From an uncultured Bacteroidales bacterium (GTDB lineage Bacteria; Bacteroidota; Bacteroidia; Bacteroidales; UBA932), in the NCBI GenBank assembly GCA_944326265.1, contig CALVDE010000014.1, positions 1-64,000 on the forward strand: a DNA stretch of 64,000 nt. The letters are read 5' to 3'. The notes beneath the pieces are model-generated. The model saw only the letters and a program-made list of their open reading frames with translations, did not search any database and was not told where the DNA came from. The position numbers were made by a program, and so were the translations under genes. Of this stretch, positions 61,388 to 64,000 are shown piece after piece; position 1 is the first letter of the stretch; every line of letters starts with the position of its first letter.

Positions 61388-64000
61388 ATGAAATCTACAC
61401 CAGTTAAGTTTTTGCCGGCGCTTTTAATTACGCTGATGCTGTCACTGGCATCGGCCTCGGCGCAGCAGACCTATGAGGTGAACTGCAGTAACCTCAGACT
61501 TTCAGAAGTCCTCAAGGAAGTTACCCGGGAGACCGGTTACAACTTCGTTTACAGCAACAGTTCTGTGGATGTCTCCCAGACAGTTACAGTTAACGTCAGC
61601 AGCCAGGACATCAATGAGGTCCTCGAAGCGGTCTTCGAGGGGACCGGTATTACCTGGACGCTGATGGATAAGCAGGTAGCCCTGCATCAGGAACCTTCTC
61701 CTCAGGCTCAGGAGGCCTCACCTCAGAAGGACGGCATCCGGCAGGGTGTCCGGATAATCCGCGGTCAGGTCCTGGAAGGCGAGGACCTGCCGCTGCCCGG
61801 AGCGGATGTCATAGTGAAAGGTACATCCACGGGAGTATATACCGATGCTGACGGCTACTATGAGATAGAGGTGCCGGACAATCCGGAGGTGACTCTGGTG
61901 TTCAACTTCTTCGGCATGAGATCAAGGGAAGAACAGGTAGGTTCCCGCGACAGAATAAACGTAATCCTTCTTCCGGATGTCGAGATGCTGGATGCGGTAG
62001 TGGTTACCGGTTATCAGACCATCTCCAAGGAGAGGACTACCGGAGCCTTCGCCAAAGTCAATTCCGAACAGTTCGAGACCCAGCGTATCTCAAATGTCAG
62101 CACCATGCTGGAAGGACGTGTCGCAGGTCTGACCGACGGGCAGATAAGGGGTGTCACATCCATGAATGGTCTGACGACTCCGCTCTACGTTATCGACGGC
62201 TTCCCGGTAGAGAAGACCACCAATGACGGCTACGGCAACTGGGTGGAGAGCGTGCCCGATATCAACCCTGAGGACATCCAGAGCATCACCGTCCTGAAGG
62301 ATGCTGCCGCAGCTTCCATCTACGGAGCCCGTGCGGCGAACGGAGTGGTGGTCATCACTACCAAGAGGGCGCAGAAAGACCAGATGAATGTGTCCTTCTC
62401 CGCCACACTGTCACTTCAGCCCTATTCCACTTACGCCGATAAGTATCTGGCCGATGCCGCCACTATGGTGGAACTCGAGCGCGAGTGGGCTGCCCAGAAC
62501 CCTAACCTGCAGGGGACCGGAGCAGCGGCATACGCCCAGGGACTGCTGGATGACAACACATTTACTACCCAGGGTATCCGTACTCTCCTGCGCGGTTATG
62601 CAGGACAGATGACTCAGTCGGAAGTGGACGCACAGCTCGCTGCTCTTGCGGCTATGGGATACAGTTACTATGATGACATCAAGCGTTACGGCGCCCGCAA
62701 CCCTTTCAGCCAGCAGTACAACCTCTCTTTCGGAAGGGGCAGCGAGAAAAATACGTTCAATGCCTCCATCACCTACCGCAACAACCTGGAAAGCGATAAA
62801 TACACCGATAATGACGATATCGGCATCAACATTCAGAATACCACTCAGATAACCAAGTGGCTCACCCTGGATGTGGGTACCTATCTCAATTACGGCAGCG
62901 GCAGTACCCAGAGTTTCAGCCTTTTCTCTCCCGGATATACCTACATGCCCTACGACAGGCTGGTTAACGGGGACGGCTCGTATTATACCAACCGTCAGGA
63001 AGACAGGTATTCGGCATACAATATGAGTATCCTCAACTCAAACGGTCTGTACAACCTCGACATCACTCCCCTTGACGAGATAAAAATGAACCTGACCCGT
63101 CAGAAGAACTTCAGTAACCGTACATACGCCCGCCTTGCCATTAAGTTCACTGACTGGCTGAAATACACGGCATCTTTCCAGTACGAGTATGCCAATTACG
63201 CTACGGAACAGCTGCGCAGCAAGGACTCCTACGATGTCCGCAATACAGTCAATACATACGCCTCCTCCAACGGGGACGGCACGGCGACCTTCAATATCCC
63301 TTACGGAAACATTTACTTCACTTCAAACAATATTACCAGAGCGTACAACTTCCGTCAGCAGCTGGATTTCAACAAGACTTTCGCCGGCAAGCACGAGGTT
63401 ACCGCCCTGGTGGGTACCGAGACCAGGGAGAACAAGAACAATTATGAGAACCGTACTCTTTACAACTACGACCCGGATCTGATGACCTATTCCCTGATCG
63501 ACCAGGTCGCTCTGAGTTCCATGGGCAGTATCTGGGGCTGGGGCAGCTTCACTACTCAGAATACAGCCTATCTTCTGGAGCTGATCAACCGCTACGTGTC
63601 GTTCTACGGCAATGCGGCTTACACTTACGACGGACGGTACACAGTGACAGGAAGTATCCGCTGGGACAAGACCAATCTCTTCTCCACCGGCTCCAAATAC
63701 CAGAAACGTCCTATCTGGTCCGTGGGAGCCAGTTGGAACATCGACCGCGAGGAATTCATGCAGGGTGCGGACTGGGTCGATATGCTCAAGTTGCGTTTCA
63801 GCTACGGTATCGGCGGTAACATCGCGAAGAACTCCGCCCCGTATATGACGGCCTATTTCGGCAGCAACCAGCATGTAGGCGGTATTTCCGGAACCATTCA
63901 GAGCCGCCCGAATCCCAATCTGAGATGGGAGAAGACAGCCACCACCAACGTCGGAGTAGACTTCTCCCTGCTGGACAACAGGCTGAGCGGTACGGTGGAG
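61388..64000 (+). CDS. SusC/RagA-like TonB-dependent receptor, cut by window end
   Basis: The frame is open from the ATG at 61388 through the last base (871 codons), so the C-terminal end is outside. It has a signal peptide (to about LASASAQQ), an STN domain (about 24-78, CSNLRLSEVLKEVTRETG), a carboxypeptidase-like domain (about 120-195, GQVLEGEDLPLPGADVIVKG), the plug with VVVTGYQTISKERTTGAFAKV, and the SusC signature LKDAAAASIYGARAANGVVVITTK, then barrel strands. The STN domain implies that it signals to FecR. A SusD partner would be expected just beyond the window. Substrate is unknown. Confidence 0.93.
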   Translation, partial: MKSTPVKFLPALLITLMLSLASASAQQTYEVNCSNLRLSEVLKEVTRETGYNFVYSNSSVDVSQTVTVNVSSQDINEVLEAVFEGTGITWTLMDKQVALHQEPSPQAQEASPQKDGIRQGVRIIRGQVLEGEDLPLPGADVIVKGTSTGVYTDADGYYEIEVPDNPEVTLVFNFFGMRSREEQVGSRDRINVILLPDVEMLDAVVVTGYQTISKERTTGAFAKVNSEQFETQRISNVSTMLEGRVAGLTDGQIRGVTSMNGLTTPLYVIDGFPVEKTTNDGYGNWVESVPDINPEDIQSITVLKDAAAASIYGARAANGVVVITTKRAQKDQMNVSFSATLSLQPYSTYADKYLADAATMVELEREWAAQNPNLQGTGAAAYAQGLLDDNTFTTQGIRTLLRGYAGQMTQSEVDAQLAALAAMGYSYYDDIKRYGARNPFSQQYNLSFGRGSEKNTFNASITYRNNLESDKYTDNDDIGINIQNTTQITKWLTLDVGTYLNYGSGSTQSFSLFSPGYTYMPYDRLVNGDGSYYTNRQEDRYSAYNMSILNSNGLYNLDITPLDEIKMNLTRQKNFSNRTYARLAIKFTDWLKYTASFQYEYANYATEQLRSKDSYDVRNTVNTYASSNGDGTATFNIPYGNIYFTSNNITRAYNFRQQLDFNKTFAGKHEVTALVGTETRENKNNYENRTLYNYDPDLMTYSLIDQVALSSMGSIWGWGSFTTQNTAYLLELINRYVSFYGNAAYTYDGRYTVTGSIRWDKTNLFSTGSKYQKRPIWSVGASWNIDREEFMQGADWVDMLKLRFSYGIGGNIAKNSAPYMTAYFGSNQHVGGISGTIQSRPNPNLRWEKTATTNVGVDFSLLDNRLSGTVE

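Noticed and set aside
1..64000. CRISPR arrays, prophage or intact insertion sequences
   Set aside because: No regularly spaced direct repeats, transposase, integrase or phage structural genes were recognised anywhere in the window.

Overview
The window looks like a chromosomal segment of a Bacteroidota bacterium, most likely order Bacteroidales. The reasons are the ECF sigma / FecR / SusC-type receptor group at the right end, the S46 and M49 dipeptidyl-peptidases, a fumarate reductase operon, a dimeric GlyRS, and repeated Bacteroidota-type promoter boxes (TAnnTTTG, sometimes with an upstream TTG/TTTG about 20 bases away). The genus cannot be fixed from the sequence.

Layout. 0-16 kb: housekeeping genes in short alternating blocks. 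These are a DHOD-like oxidoreductase with glyS; a DsbD-type reductase; a sufS-sufE-sufT-like-folK operon; ruvA; gcvH; an acyl-CoA ligase with a GNAT; mnmG and ybeY; mdh, a tonB-like gene and hflX. 16-24.3 kb: one long leftward run of ruvB, glycosyltransferase, flippase, glycosyltransferase, frdA, frdB and an alpha/beta hydrolase, with no cytochrome b subunit. 24.35-24.61 kb: an AT-rich gap between divergent ruvB and mfd. It carries two identical DnaA-box-like 9-mers and sits where gene polarity and, in sampled lines, GC skew change sign, so I propose it as oriC. Two parS-like palindromes lie about 13 kb to the left, in and beside mnmG. 24.6-39.2 kb: rightward genes including mfd, coaX, an envelope group (outer-membrane barrel, repeat protein, LptC, PpiD/SurA-like foldase), thyA-folA and an NSS transporter, with one leftward AAA/DUF4143 gene beside a 23-base tandem repeat, then tRNA-Ala(GGC).

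39.4-49.7 kb is more accessory and reads leftward: an LRR lipoprotein, a DUF3089 lipoprotein, a DPP III-like metallopeptidase, a Fic protein bracketed by inverted repeats, and a Type III restriction-modification pair. The restriction subunit is frameshifted just before its nuclease E-T-K motif, while the methyltransferase is intact. 49.7-56.5 kb: an MFS exporter followed by a tiny collapsed MFS relic, a YfhO-like membrane protein, a second MFS transporter and glycerate kinase. 56.5-64 kb: an S46 dipeptidyl-peptidase, an Mrp-type Fe-S ATPase, then sigma factor, FecR anti-sigma and a SusC-like receptor that runs off the end.

Functional links: the suf operon and Mrp serve Fe-S cluster assembly, which FrdB needs; thyA, folA and folK serve folate and thymidylate; ruvA, ruvB and mfd serve recombination and repair; TonB energises receptors such as the terminal SusC-like protein; the two peptidases and the receptor point to a peptide- and glycan-using lifestyle. 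I found no wholly new gene system. The most interesting structures are the origin/parS arrangement, the broken Type III restriction subunit and the repeat-flanked fic gene.
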